NCBI RefSeq assembly: GCF_003719335.1
Contig: NZ_RIAS01000002.1
Location: forward strand, 558,001-622,000
Direction of reading: 5' to 3'
Source: Paenibacillus amylolyticus
GTDB taxonomy: Bacteria; Bacillota; Bacilli; Paenibacillales; Paenibacillaceae
Length of the DNA: 64,000 nt
Shown here: positions 44,250 to 52,974 of the stretch, in pieces
Position numbering within the stretch: position 1 is the first letter of the stretch
Layout: the number at the start of each line of letters is the position of its first letter
Notes under the pieces: generated by a model
The model's database searches: none
Seen by the model: only the letters and a program-made list of their open reading frames with translations
Told to the model about the DNA's origin: nothing
Position numbers and translations under genes: made by a program

Positions 44250-44309
44250 ATGAAATCAGGTAGACTGCCGACCGGAGTTAAAGCCGGAGGCTGGGAGGGA
44301 ACACAGTAA
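44250..44309 (+). CDS. Short leader frame before cysT (19 codons)
   Basis: ATG 44250, preceded by AGGGGA eight bases upstream, opens a 19-codon frame reading MKSGRLPTGVKAGGWEGTQ and ending in TAA whose last base is the first of the cysT ATG (TAATG). The cysT ribosome-binding site (GGGAGG) lies inside it. This is either a translated leader peptide coupled to cysT or a chance frame; size and spacing favour coupling. No product family is known. Confidence 0.5.
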   Translation: MKSGRLPTGVKAGGWEGTQ

Positions 44310-45124
44310 TGAACACCGTTCTTCGTCACAAGGGATGGACTTGGGGTTTTCGAAGTACCGTATTGTTATATTTCATCGTACTCATTGTACTTCCAATCAT
44401 CGGTGTGTACGCCAACTCCTTCTCTGAAGGGTGGAGTAATTTTGCTGAGAGTATCATGGATCCTATTGCATGGAAGGCGGTGCTGTTAACGGTTCGTCTG
44501 GCCGTGGTTGCCGCTTTAATTAATGTGATCTTAGGAACCATGATTGCCTGGGTGTTAACAAGATATCGATTCGTTGGCAGATCATTTCTTAACAGTCTTG
44601 TCGATTTGCCTTTTGCATTGCCAACAGCTGTAGGCGGTCTGATGATTATGCTGTTGCTCGGCCCAATCAGTGCTGTCGGGAAACTGGCTGAGTCGATGGG
44701 GTTTGAAATTGTATTTCATCAGCCTGCAATTGTGATTGCGATGACCTTTGTTACCTTTCCTTTTGTCATTCGCGCAGTGCAGCCTTTGCTGGAAGAGATC
44801 GATCCTTCCGAGGAAGAGGCTTCATACACGATGGGTGCTTCCAAGGCACGTACGTTCATGCAGGTCATTCTTCCATCCATGGCTCCCGGCATGATTAGCG
44901 GCGGAATGTTGGCTTTTTCCAGAGCGCTCGCTGAATTTGGCGCAGTTGTACTGGTTGCCGGTAATATTCCAGGCAGAACACTAACAGCTTCCGTTTTCAT
45001 CTATGGAGAGATTGAAAGTGATAACCCGACAGGGGCGGCCGCGGTATCCGTATTGTTGCTAACACTCTCCTTTCTGATCCTCTGGCTAATCAATCTCGTA
45101 CAGATGCGGGGGAGAAGAAGATGA
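44309..45124 (+). CDS. cysT: Sulfate ABC transporter permease CysT
   Basis: A 271-aa permease with six helices. The EAA loop is EEASYTMGASKARTFMQVIL, typical of sulfate/thiosulfate CysT, after LVDLPFALPTAVGGLMIMLL. It imports sulfate as a heterodimer with CysW. GGGAGG is ten bases before the ATG, inside the leader frame. Its end overlaps the next start by four bases. Confidence 0.95.
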   Translation: MNTVLRHKGWTWGFRSTVLLYFIVLIVLPIIGVYANSFSEGWSNFAESIMDPIAWKAVLLTVRLAVVAALINVILGTMIAWVLTRYRFVGRSFLNSLVDLPFALPTAVGGLMIMLLLGPISAVGKLAESMGFEIVFHQPAIVIAMTFVTFPFVIRAVQPLLEEIDPSEEEASYTMGASKARTFMQVILPSMAPGMISGGMLAFSRALAEFGAVVLVAGNIPGRTLTASVFIYGEIESDNPTGAAAVSVLLLTLSFLILWLINLVQMRGRRR

Positions 45125-45918
45125 GAAGACTCTTAATCGGACTTACGTTTGTAGTGTTCACATTGCTGTTGATCATTCCTCTCGGACGGATTCTGATTGG
45201 CGCATTTGAGGACGGTGCTGGCGGCTTTGTTAAAGGTATTATGCGTCCGGAGGCGCTTCACGCACTGATGATGACAGGGCTGGTCGTTCTGGTGGTTACC
45301 CTGTTAAATACATTGTTTGGCATTATGATGGCGATTTATCTGGTTCGTGCAGGCTGGCTGAGTGATCGGGTGAAAGGGTTGCTTAACAGCATTGTCGATT
45401 TACCTTATGCGGTATCGCCGGTTATTGGCGGTTTGATGATTGTTTTGCTGCTTGGACCGAACAGCATCATGGGAGGATTTTTTGAGGGCATCGGATTTAA
45501 TGTGGTATACGCTTTTCCAGGCATGGTTATTGCCACGTTGTTCGTTACGTTTCCGTTGATGGTAAGAGAGGTCATGCCTGTCTTGCAGGAGCTTGGTTCG
45601 CAGCAGGAGGAGGCGGCTTCCACACTCGGAGCCTACGGCTGGAGAACGTTCTGGAGTGTAACCTGGCCTTCCATTCGCTGGGCAGTGGTTTATGGTCTGG
45701 TTCTGACGGTAGCGCGCTCACTGGGAGAATTCGGGGCAGTATTGGTCGTGTCCGGTAACATTATGAATAAAACGCAGACAGCAACAACGCTGGTGTATCA
45801 GGATGTAGAGAATTTCAACGTGTCTGCCGCGAACGGTGTGGCATTGGTACTGGTAACCTTCTCTGTAGGACTGCTGCTCCTGATGGAGTGGGCCAAGAAG
45901 CGAAAGGAAGTGCATTGA
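45121..45918 (+). CDS. cysW: Sulfate ABC transporter permease CysW
   Basis: A 265-aa CysW permease with six helices, an EAA loop EEAASTLGAYGWRTFWSVTW and the paired LLNSIVDLPYAVSPVIGGLM. The start codon overlaps the cysT stop (ATGA), indicating translational coupling. Partner of CysT and CysA. Confidence 0.95.
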   Translation: MRRLLIGLTFVVFTLLLIIPLGRILIGAFEDGAGGFVKGIMRPEALHALMMTGLVVLVVTLLNTLFGIMMAIYLVRAGWLSDRVKGLLNSIVDLPYAVSPVIGGLMIVLLLGPNSIMGGFFEGIGFNVVYAFPGMVIATLFVTFPLMVREVMPVLQELGSQQEEAASTLGAYGWRTFWSVTWPSIRWAVVYGLVLTVARSLGEFGAVLVVSGNIMNKTQTATTLVYQDVENFNVSAANGVALVLVTFSVGLLLLMEWAKKRKEVH

Positions 45919-45919
45919 G

Positions 45920-46984
45920 ATGCATGTAGAAGTTCGTGATCTTAACAAACACTTTGGTGATTTTCATGCGGTAAAAGATGTCTCATTCGATATTGCCAAA
46001 GGCCATCTGATCGGTTTGCTCGGCCCCAGCGGAGGCGGGAAAACGTCGATCTTGCGTATGCTCGCAGGGCTCGAAAGCCCAGGCTCGGGGGAGATCCGGT
46101 TCCACGGAAAAGTCGTGAATCATCTACCGCCTCAAGAACGGGGCATTGGATTTGTATTTCAGAACTATGCGTTGTTCAAACATATGAGTGTTTTTGATAA
46201 TATTGCATTTGGTCTCAAGGTGAAAAAAACACCTAAAGCCCAGATTCGTGATCGCGTGATGGAACTCGTTGAGCTGACTGGGCTGAAAGGTTTCGAACAG
46301 CGTTATCCGCACCAGCTGTCGGGTGGACAGCGTCAACGTGTGGCTTTTGCCAGAGCGCTTGCGCCTGAGCCGCAGTTACTGCTTCTGGACGAACCGTTTG
46401 CCGCCATTGATGCTAAGATTCGTCAAGAGCTTCGTTCATGGCTGCGTGAGCTGATTGAAAGGGTAGGCATCACGTCCATCTTTGTTACTCACGACCAGGA
46501 TGAAGCGATTGAAGTCGCAGACGAGATTATGATTATCAGCCAAGGTCGTTTAGAGCAAAAGGGTACCCCTTGGAATATTTATAAAAATCCGCAGACCCCA
46601 TTTGTGGCGACCTTTATTGGGGAGTCTACGGTGGTAGAGGATGCCTCTCAGCTGAAAGGCTTCGAACATGCGGTGCAAGGTGGCAATACGCGTGCACTGA
46701 TCCGACCGGAGTACATCGAGATTGGACTCAAGAATGAATTCACCATGCTGTCTGCAACGGAAAAAGGGATCGTAAAACATCTTCACTTCCGCGGTAGTGA
46801 ATGGATGGTTGAAGTTGAGGTGGAGGGCCACAAGCTCATCACCTATCGCTCTCTGGAGAAAACGACACTGGAGATTGGGCAAACGATTCGTGTACTTGTG
46901 CATCGTGCGTATATGTTCAATGACTCGGTGAGCTGGGTCGTGGAGAACCGATTGAAAGAAGATCCGATGCCAGTCATGATCTAG
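45920..46984 (+). CDS. cysA: Sulfate ABC transporter ATP-binding protein CysA
   Basis: A 354-aa ATPase: Walker A GPSGGGKTSILRML, signature LSGGQRQRVAFARAL, Walker B LLLLDEPFAAIDAKIR and His in FVTHDQDEAIEVAD. A C-terminal TOBE-like domain extends from about 270. It starts one base after cysW ends. It drives sulfate uptake. Confidence 0.96.
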   Translation: MHVEVRDLNKHFGDFHAVKDVSFDIAKGHLIGLLGPSGGGKTSILRMLAGLESPGSGEIRFHGKVVNHLPPQERGIGFVFQNYALFKHMSVFDNIAFGLKVKKTPKAQIRDRVMELVELTGLKGFEQRYPHQLSGGQRQRVAFARALAPEPQLLLLDEPFAAIDAKIRQELRSWLRELIERVGITSIFVTHDQDEAIEVADEIMIISQGRLEQKGTPWNIYKNPQTPFVATFIGESTVVEDASQLKGFEHAVQGGNTRALIRPEYIEIGLKNEFTMLSATEKGIVKHLHFRGSEWMVEVEVEGHKLITYRSLEKTTLEIGQTIRVLVHRAYMFNDSVSWVVENRLKEDPMPVMI

Positions 46985-47030
46985 AATGGAAGATGTTAAG
47001 GAAAAAGCAGAAAAGAAAGAAGGAGCAGCC

Positions 47031-48098
47031 ATGCCGACGAGCCGAAACAAGAAGAAATTCAATCCTCTATATTTCATTCTGATGCTTGTGCTCGTCTGTG
47101 TGACTGCCGGATGCAGCAAGCAGGAGCAAGGACAAACAGCCACAGTTACGAGTGGTGATTCTTCGAACACACTGGTTATCGGTGCATATAGCGTAGCGAA
47201 GGATGCGGTAGGCGAACTGTTGCCCAAGTTCCAGGCAGAATGGAAAGCCAAGACGGGACAGACCATCAATTTTCAAGAATCCTATGAAGCTTCAGGAACA
47301 CAGGCGAGAGCGATTGTTGGCGGGTTCGAAGCGGATGTAGCCCTGCTTGCGATGGAAAGTGACGTCGATAAACTGGTGAAGGCCAAGCTTGTCACTGCGG
47401 ATTGGAAACAAACGCCGAATGAGGGCATGATTACACGTTCAATCGTTGTGCTGGGTACACGAGCAGGCAATCCACTGGGGATTAAAGATTTCCAGGATTT
47501 AACCAAGCCTGGCGTGAAGGTGCTGTATCCTAACCCGAAAACATCTGGCGGTGCACAGTGGGATATTAATGCGATCTATGGTGCGGGACTGAAGCTGTCG
47601 GAGGAGAAAGAGGGCAAGAAAGACCCTGCCGCAGCGAAAGCATTTCTGGAAGAGGTACACCAGAACGTTGAATCCCTGGACAAGAGTGGTCGTTCCTCGA
47701 TGGCTGCGTTTGAATATGGTGTAGGAGACGTTATCGTAACGTATGAAAATGAGCTGCTTGCCCGAATTGCCAAGGGTGTAGATTATGATATCGTGGTACC
47801 GAAAAATACGATTTTAATCGAAAATCCCGCAGTGGTGGTGGATAAATACGCCGACAAACATGGCAATCGGGAGCTGGCGGAAGCCTTTATCGCGTACTTG
47901 CGAACACCTGAAGCACAGCGTATATTTGCGAAACACGGCTTCCGCTCCGTAGACCCGGACATATTTGCCGAGACGAAAGAATCGTTCCCGACACCAGCGG
48001 GGCTGTTTGATATCAACTATCTGGGTGGATGGGATGAGGTGCGTAAGACACTGTATTCCAAGCGTGGAGTCTGGTATCAGGTGCTGGCAGGCCTGTAA
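47031..48098 (+). CDS. Sulfate-binding lipoprotein
   Basis: A 355-aa substrate-binding protein with lipobox VTAGC (about Cys25). The mature part has SYEASGTQARAIVGGFEADV, and LYPNPKTSGGAQWDINAIYG, the sulfate-specific loop, as in Sbp/CysP. It captures sulfate or thiosulfate outside the cell for CysTWA. ATG 47031 has AAGGAG five bases upstream; ATG 46986 has none. It is unusual that the binding protein is last in the operon. The stop TAA is the first codon of the downstream repeat. Confidence 0.93.
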   Translation: MPTSRNKKKFNPLYFILMLVLVCVTAGCSKQEQGQTATVTSGDSSNTLVIGAYSVAKDAVGELLPKFQAEWKAKTGQTINFQESYEASGTQARAIVGGFEADVALLAMESDVDKLVKAKLVTADWKQTPNEGMITRSIVVLGTRAGNPLGIKDFQDLTKPGVKVLYPNPKTSGGAQWDINAIYGAGLKLSEEKEGKKDPAAAKAFLEEVHQNVESLDKSGRSSMAAFEYGVGDVIVTYENELLARIAKGVDYDIVVPKNTILIENPAVVVDKYADKHGNRELAEAFIAYLRTPEAQRIFAKHGFRSVDPDIFAETKESFPTPAGLFDINYLGGWDEVRKTLYSKRGVWYQVLAGL

Positions 48099-48165
48099 CC
48101 GCTACTCTCCAGGTTATTCTGTCATCGGAGTGTTCCGTGTAAAATCTCTAGTTCAACTTATATAG
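48096..48165 (+). repeat. Short copy of the dispersed repeat
   Basis: 70 bases, 63 of 70 identical to 16344-16413. It begins at the stop codon of the sulfate-binding protein and ends just before its terminator. The core also occurs on the minus strand at 61-106. Confidence 0.85.
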
Positions 48166-48172
48166 GAATGCG

Positions 48173-48210
48173 AACCTTCATTTTGCGGCATGCCGAGATG
48201 GAGGTTTTTT
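48173..48210 (+). terminator. Terminator of the sulfate operon
   Basis: AACCTTCAT pairs with ATGGAGGTT, with inner GCGGCATGCCG, then T6. It directly follows the repeat copy. Confidence 0.85.
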
Positions 48211-48287
48211 ACTACGAAAAGGTTATAATAGGAAGTATACTAATACACATGTTGGCATAATTGTAGTTGCAGAAAGGTGTGACCTTA

Positions 48288-48734
48288 ATGAGTACAGAGA
48301 TTAAATTGTCCCAAAGCACAGCGATTCGACTGGAGCAAGCCCGTGGCAAAGGCATGTCAGAAGCGGATATATTAAAAGCGATTCAAGCCAAGGATGTAGC
48401 GGCATTTGATAGCGTATCCGAGGAGCATTATCGGTACGATACGTTTTTCTCGTATGCGGACGAGCATGGTGAGAACTTGGAAGGGGCTCTACAGAACGGA
48501 TATCGAATTACGTTTAATACGCGTGGAGGGCTTGGCATCTGGCTGGAAAAAGCATTTAATCTGCAAGCAGACAAGGATTTCACGGTGGGTGAGGGGATCA
48601 TCACCGGTTTGCAGTTGACCGCAGAACAGGCTGAGGTGCTAGAGCAACGTCTGGCATGGAACTGGGTCATTACGGATAACATAGAGGTTCCTGCTGGCCG
48701 TGAGCTGACGTTGAAGCTGCGTGCGCTGGTGTGA
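48288..48734 (+). CDS. Conserved hypothetical protein
   Basis: A 148-aa acidic, soluble protein with MSTEIKLSQSTAIRLEQARG at the start and RITFNTRGGLGIWLEKAFNL in the middle. The C-terminal part reads LRALV. No recognised domain. ATG 48288 follows AAGGTG by nine bases. It lies alone with a terminator after it. Likely cytoplasmic; function unknown. Confidence 0.75.
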   Translation: MSTEIKLSQSTAIRLEQARGKGMSEADILKAIQAKDVAAFDSVSEEHYRYDTFFSYADEHGENLEGALQNGYRITFNTRGGLGIWLEKAFNLQADKDFTVGEGIITGLQLTAEQAEVLEQRLAWNWVITDNIEVPAGRELTLKLRALV

Positions 48735-48791
48735 GCGGACGGATATGGAACTATCATGTCTGAGGCTGGGCTTCTCCAGCCAGATCAGACG

Positions 48792-48843
48792 ACAGACTTT
48801 CCCGGCAGCAGCGATGCGCTGTGAGTGGGGGAGTCTTTTTTTT
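48792..48843 (+). terminator. Intrinsic terminator
   Basis: AGACTTTCCC pairs with GGGGGAGTCT around a ~23-base loop containing its own AGCGATGCGCT hairpin, followed by T8. Confidence 0.85.
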
Positions 48844-48967
48844 GCAAAAGCGGAGGTAGGGGATTACAATTTACATAAAATATTTGAGGCACAACTATGT
48901 TGATTACGAATGAAGAGACATCACATCTGAGCTGAATAGGCTTCAGGGAGCGAGAGGGGAATGCGGA

Positions 48968-49762
48968 ATGAATCAGCTCACATTTCTGGGCACAGGAGAT
49001 GCCATGGGTGTCCCACGGGTATATTGTAGTTGTGAGATATGTACGGAGGCAAGGCGGACAGGGGAAAATCGACGAAAACGTTCATCTGTCCTGATTCACG
49101 GGGGCGGTGACTTTCGAGATCAGCATGTAGACGGGATGTTTATGATCGACTGCGGGCCGGACTGGCGTTCTCAGATGGAAGATCAGGGAATGCGGATGGT
49201 GCATACGCTGCTGATTACACATGCTCATTTTGATCATATTGGCGGTTTGCCAGAATGGGCAGATGCGTGCCGCTGGCTAGGCGTGAAGGGTAGATTGTAT
49301 GCCCCGCGAGAGGTAATCGTTACGATACAGGGGCAATTTCCGTGGCTAGCTCGTCACATGGATTTTTTGGAAACCGATAATGGGATCGAACTTGGTGGAT
49401 GGAAGATTCGTTCCTGGAAAGTGTGTCATGGACATAACGGTTTTTCGTATGCATATCGGCTGGAGCGTGAGGAGTATGCGTGGGCGTACTGTTCGGATGC
49501 CATAGATTTGAAGGAAGAAGAACAGGAACTGTTGCATGGACTGGATCTGCTGGTTCTGGGGACGAGTTTTGTACATGAGCTGGCGGAGTTTTCGACGCGT
49601 TCGGTGTATGATATGCAGGAGGCGCAGGAGCTTTTGCGAGTGTTGAAGCCGGGACACACCTATTTTACACATATGTCTCATGATGTAGATGTAAGGCAGA
49701 ACTATAAACTGGATGAGGGCATCACCATAGCACGAACGGGCATGACGGTGGCACTGGGTTAG
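48968..49762 (+). CDS. MBL-fold hydrolase, PhnP-like
   Basis: A 264-aa metallo-beta-lactamase-fold protein. The N-terminal GTGDAMGVPRVYCSCEICTEA resembles the PhnP zinc-ribbon insertion; then TLLITHAHFDHIGGLPEW (metal ligands) and YTHMSHDVDV. PhnP-type enzymes cleave cyclic phosphodiesters; the physiological substrate is open. The start ATG follows a GAGAGGGGAATGCGG stretch. Confidence 0.9.
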   Translation: MNQLTFLGTGDAMGVPRVYCSCEICTEARRTGENRRKRSSVLIHGGGDFRDQHVDGMFMIDCGPDWRSQMEDQGMRMVHTLLITHAHFDHIGGLPEWADACRWLGVKGRLYAPREVIVTIQGQFPWLARHMDFLETDNGIELGGWKIRSWKVCHGHNGFSYAYRLEREEYAWAYCSDAIDLKEEEQELLHGLDLLVLGTSFVHELAEFSTRSVYDMQEAQELLRVLKPGHTYFTHMSHDVDVRQNYKLDEGITIARTGMTVALG

Positions 49763-49926
49763 GATTCGATGTGAAATCGGGATTCAGCAATGAAAGTGGA
49801 TAATTTGAGATCCAGGAATAGTTTTGTTTTGAAAAAATAAATGAAGAAGAGCGTATCCTTTACAGGAGGTTCTTCGTTTACATAATGAAACACTTAATCA
49901 GGAACCAGCAAAGGGGGGCCCCCGAG

Positions 49927-50892
49927 ATGGCCTTTGTGAAGTCCGCAGATTGCGAAGTCTATGAAATGAACCTAGTCACAGCCATGAGAAACGATAAATT
50001 GAAGGCGATAAATCAAACGAATCAAGGAAGTCAAAACCATCATCAAGCTATAGCAGTTAATCAGACTGATGCCATTGATTGTAGAGACGGTGCTGAAGGT
50101 AAACGTGTTCCAAATCCAGCGTTGCACGATGTATTGCCTGAACTAATGGCTTCGCTTTATGCATACTGCATGTCACTCACCAAGTCGGTGACAGAGACAG
50201 AGGATCTTGTGCAGGAAACTTGCCTTAAGGGATTATCATCTGCGGTGGCGCAAGCTTCGGAAAGAACAGACACGTCGTTTAACTGGGAGGCTTATCTGAT
50301 TCGTATCGCACGCAATACATGGATTGACGGTATTCGTAAGCAAGAAAAGCTGCGCTCTATACTCGACGAGATGAAACCTGTCATGTTTGAATTTGCGAGA
50401 GAGGAATCCTTTGAAGAGATGGAATCTGCGGTACAACTATTGATTCACACCTTGCCGCCCTGGCAGCGTGCGATCTATATATTACGTGAAATCATGGGAT
50501 ATAAGGCGGCAGAAACTGCTGAGATGCTGCGTACAACCGAAGGTGCCGTAAAAGCAGCATTAAACCGTGCCCGCACAGCTTTGAGCAAGGTCAGGCATAA
50601 ATTGGTGGAAGCAGGGATGGATGCTGCATTGGAACAGGGGACGATGGAAGAGCCCGCTGATCTGGAGCAAGAGCAGCTCCGCAGTTATCTGATGGCTTTC
50701 CGTCAAGGGGATACTGCACGTCTAATTGATCTGTGCCTGAATCGCACGGAAGATCCGATGGCTGTGGCGGGTATGATTCTGCAGCAGACTCTGCCGTCTA
50801 AAGCGATGCAGCCAGTGATGTACGGTTATGCCGCTTCGAGCACGAATTCGATGTCTTTTGGAGGTGGGTATACGGTCATCATGGCTGCCTAA
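49927..50892 (+). CDS. ECF-like sigma-70 factor
   Basis: A 321-aa sigma factor. Region 2 reads LPELMASLYAYCMSLTKSVT, then TEDLVQETCLKGL; region 4 reads LPPWQRAIYILREIMGYKAA with LRTTEGAVKAALNRARTAL. An N-terminal ~60-residue extension and a C-terminal ~90-residue tail flank it. ATG 49927 is chosen: AAGGGGGG is eight bases upstream; ATG 49885 is 15 bases beyond AGGAGG. The gene is followed 18 bases later by clpP; an SD in a G/C palindrome is noted in findings. Confidence 0.88.
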   Translation: MAFVKSADCEVYEMNLVTAMRNDKLKAINQTNQGSQNHHQAIAVNQTDAIDCRDGAEGKRVPNPALHDVLPELMASLYAYCMSLTKSVTETEDLVQETCLKGLSSAVAQASERTDTSFNWEAYLIRIARNTWIDGIRKQEKLRSILDEMKPVMFEFAREESFEEMESAVQLLIHTLPPWQRAIYILREIMGYKAAETAEMLRTTEGAVKAALNRARTALSKVRHKLVEAGMDAALEQGTMEEPADLEQEQLRSYLMAFRQGDTARLIDLCLNRTEDPMAVAGMILQQTLPSKAMQPVMYGYAASSTNSMSFGGGYTVIMAA

Positions 50893-50910
50893 TATAAGGA
50901 GGCGACATAT

Positions 50911-51492
50911 ATGAACGTAGTACCGTATGTTGTAGAACAAACTGCTCGCGGCGAGCGGAGTTATGATATATATTCGCGATTGTTGAAAGACCGCATCATT
51001 ATGGTGTCGGGAGAGATTGAGGATCAGATGGCCAATGCTATCGTGGCTCAATTGTTGTTTTTGAGTGCCGAGGACCCGGATAAGGATATTCAGATGTATA
51101 TTAATAGTCCGGGGGGATCGGTTACAGCGGGATTCTCGATTTATGATACGATGCAGTTTGTGAAGCCGGATATATCGACGATCTGTACCGGTATGGCGGC
51201 GAGTTTTGGTACGATTTTGCTGGTGGGCGGCACGAAGGGGAAACGAATGGCGTTACCGAACAGCGAGATTATGATTCATCAGCCGCATGGAGGCACACGC
51301 GGGCAGGCATCTGATATGCTGATACATGCAAACCGTATTATCCAGCACCGCCAGCGTCTGAATCAGTTGCTTGCAGACCATACAGGCCAGCCGCTGGAGC
51401 GCATTGAAAAAGACTCTGACCGCGATTATTTCCTCACCGCAGCCGAAGCAGTGGAATACGGTCTGGTGGATAAGGTTGTTACAGGTGCGTAG
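50911..51492 (+). CDS. clpP: ClpP-family serine protease
   Basis: A 193-aa ClpP. Ser is in [14 protein letters not shown] (GMAAS in place of the usual GQAAS), His in MIHQPHGG, and Asp in [20 protein letters not shown]. It degrades unfolded proteins with a Clp ATPase. It lies 18 bases after the sigma gene with RBS TAAGGAGG. Probably a second, non-housekeeping ClpP, since the main copy normally has GQAAS. Confidence 0.93.
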   Translation: MNVVPYVVEQTARGERSYDIYSRLLKDRIIMVSGEIEDQMANAIVAQLLFLSAEDPDKDIQMYINSPGGSVTAGFSIYDTMQFVKPDISTICTGMAASFGTILLVGGTKGKRMALPNSEIMIHQPHGGTRGQASDMLIHANRIIQHRQRLNQLLADHTGQPLERIEKDSDRDYFLTAAEAVEYGLVDKVVTGA

Positions 51493-51569
51493 TGTCACCG
51501 TAGATGAAATTGACGAAGCGAGTGGCACAGAAAACAAATATAAGCGCAATAAGGAATGAAAAGATTTGG

Positions 51570-51597
51570 ACGACAGGGGACTGTCGTTCTTTTTTTG
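51570..51597 (+). terminator. Terminator of the sigma-clpP operon
   Basis: ACGACAG pairs with CTGTCGT around a four-base loop, followed by a T-rich run, about 80 bases past the stop. Confidence 0.85.
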
Positions 51598-51635
51598 TTT
51601 TTTTCTGATGGAGAGAAGAAAATGGATAAAAAAGG

Positions 51636-51665
51636 TTGACCTTAACCAGGTATAGTGTGTATATT
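51636..51665 (+). promoter_or_regulatory. Promoter of the GntR-ABC operon
   Basis: TTGACC (51636-51641) and TATATT (51660-51665), 18 bases apart. It overlaps the operator below. Confidence 0.7.
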
Positions 51666-51688
51666 ATATATATACAATATGCTTGGTT
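51644..51688. promoter_or_regulatory. Palindromic operator-like element
   Basis: AACCAGG on the left and CTTGGTT on the right are inverted, with a second, nearly symmetric AT tract between. It covers the -10 region, a usual place for a GntR repressor site. Confidence 0.5.
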
Positions 51689-51727
51689 ATTTATATGAAA
51701 CAATGGCAATGAGGTGAAGGAACAAAC

Positions 51728-52102
51728 ATGAATATACGGATATCCAATGCATCAAGCGATCCCATATATATCCAGATTTTATCCCAGATTCGGCAGAGCA
51801 TTCTGAACGGAGAACTGGCAGCAGGAGACCACCTGCCTTCTATCCGTCAACTTGCGAAGGATTTGCAAGTCAGCGTCATTACAACGAAACGTGTATATGA
51901 AGAGCTGGAAAAGGAACAGTTAATTGATTCCGTGGTTGGCAAGGGAAGTTTTGTATCCGGTGCAAATCAGGATTTTATCCGGGAGAGACGTATGAAGCAG
52001 TTAGAAGCGAAGATGCTTGAGGTTATCCAGGAGAGCAAGGAACTGGGCATGAGCGCACAGGATTTGATTCAACATCTTACTTTGTTGTTAGAGGAGGAAT
52101 AG
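51728..52102 (+). CDS. GntR family regulator (YtrA type)
   Basis: A 124-aa short GntR protein: DPIYIQILSQIRQSILNGEL, HLPSIRQLAKDLQVSVITTK, then VVGKGSFVSG. The short C-terminus is YtrA-type, not FadR/MocR. It likely represses its own ABC operon. GAGGTGAAGGAACAAAC precedes the ATG. First gene of a three-gene operon. Confidence 0.92.
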   Translation: MNIRISNASSDPIYIQILSQIRQSILNGELAAGDHLPSIRQLAKDLQVSVITTKRVYEELEKEQLIDSVVGKGSFVSGANQDFIRERRMKQLEAKMLEVIQESKELGMSAQDLIQHLTLLLEEE

Positions 52103-52107
52103 GCACG

Positions 52108-52974
52108 ATGAATGCGATAGAATTGCGGAATGTTACGAAGGGGTATCCGTTATTTAAGGTGGATAACATATCCACGGATGTGAAGCAGGGATTTATCACA
52201 GGGCTCATTGGCCCAAACGGAGCCGGAAAAAGCACATTAATCCGAATGATTACCGGACTCATCCATCCTGATCAGGGGACAGTGCGAACGCTGGGCAGTG
52301 AGAATCCGAGCGGTGATGTGGCTGTCAAGCAGCGGCTCGGTATTGTGTCCGATGAATGCTTTTATTATGAACATTTGACCATCAGGGAGATGTCACGTTT
52401 AATTGCCCCTTTTTACAGTCGCTGGGACCATGCCGTATTCAAGAGTTATTTGGAGCAATTCGAATTGTCTCCGAAAAAGAAAATCCAGGATTTATCTAAG
52501 GGCATGAAGATCAAATTCTCGCTTGCCGTTGCTCTGTCTCATGATGCCGATCTGCTTGTCATGGATGAACCAACATCCGGTCTTGATCCAGTTTTTCGGA
52601 GAGAGTTGCTTGATCTACTGGCCAGCATGATTCAGGACGAGACCAAATCCATCATTTTCTCGACACATATTACGACGGATCTGGAGCGGATCGCGGACTA
52701 TATCGCTTTTGTTAATCAAGGCAAGCTGATTTTCAATGAAGCCAAAGACGACGTGCTTGAGCGCTACATCATTGTGAAAGGGGATATGGATCTGCTGGAT
52801 GCTGATACCCGGCGTCAATTCATTGGCATACGTGAAACATCGATTGGTTTTGAAGCGTTATCGGACAACAAAGCGGAGGCGCAGCGTATGTTTGGCAGTG
52901 AGGCTCTTATGCATAGGCCCGCATTGGAAGACTTGATTTATTTCACGGCAAAAGGGGGGCGTCAACATGCTTAA
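52108..52974 (+). CDS. ABC transporter ATP-binding protein
   Basis: A 288-aa ATPase with Walker A GLIGPNGAGKSTLIRMI, an LSKGMKIKFSLAVAL signature (LSKGM in place of LSGGQ) and Walker B LLVMDEPTSGLDPVFR, with THITTDLERI. It pairs with the permease downstream; YtrB-like. It starts five bases after the GntR gene. Confidence 0.93.
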   Translation: MNAIELRNVTKGYPLFKVDNISTDVKQGFITGLIGPNGAGKSTLIRMITGLIHPDQGTVRTLGSENPSGDVAVKQRLGIVSDECFYYEHLTIREMSRLIAPFYSRWDHAVFKSYLEQFELSPKKKIQDLSKGMKIKFSLAVALSHDADLLVMDEPTSGLDPVFRRELLDLLASMIQDETKSIIFSTHITTDLERIADYIAFVNQGKLIFNEAKDDVLERYIIVKGDMDLLDADTRRQFIGIRETSIGFEALSDNKAEAQRMFGSEALMHRPALEDLIYFTAKGGRQHA

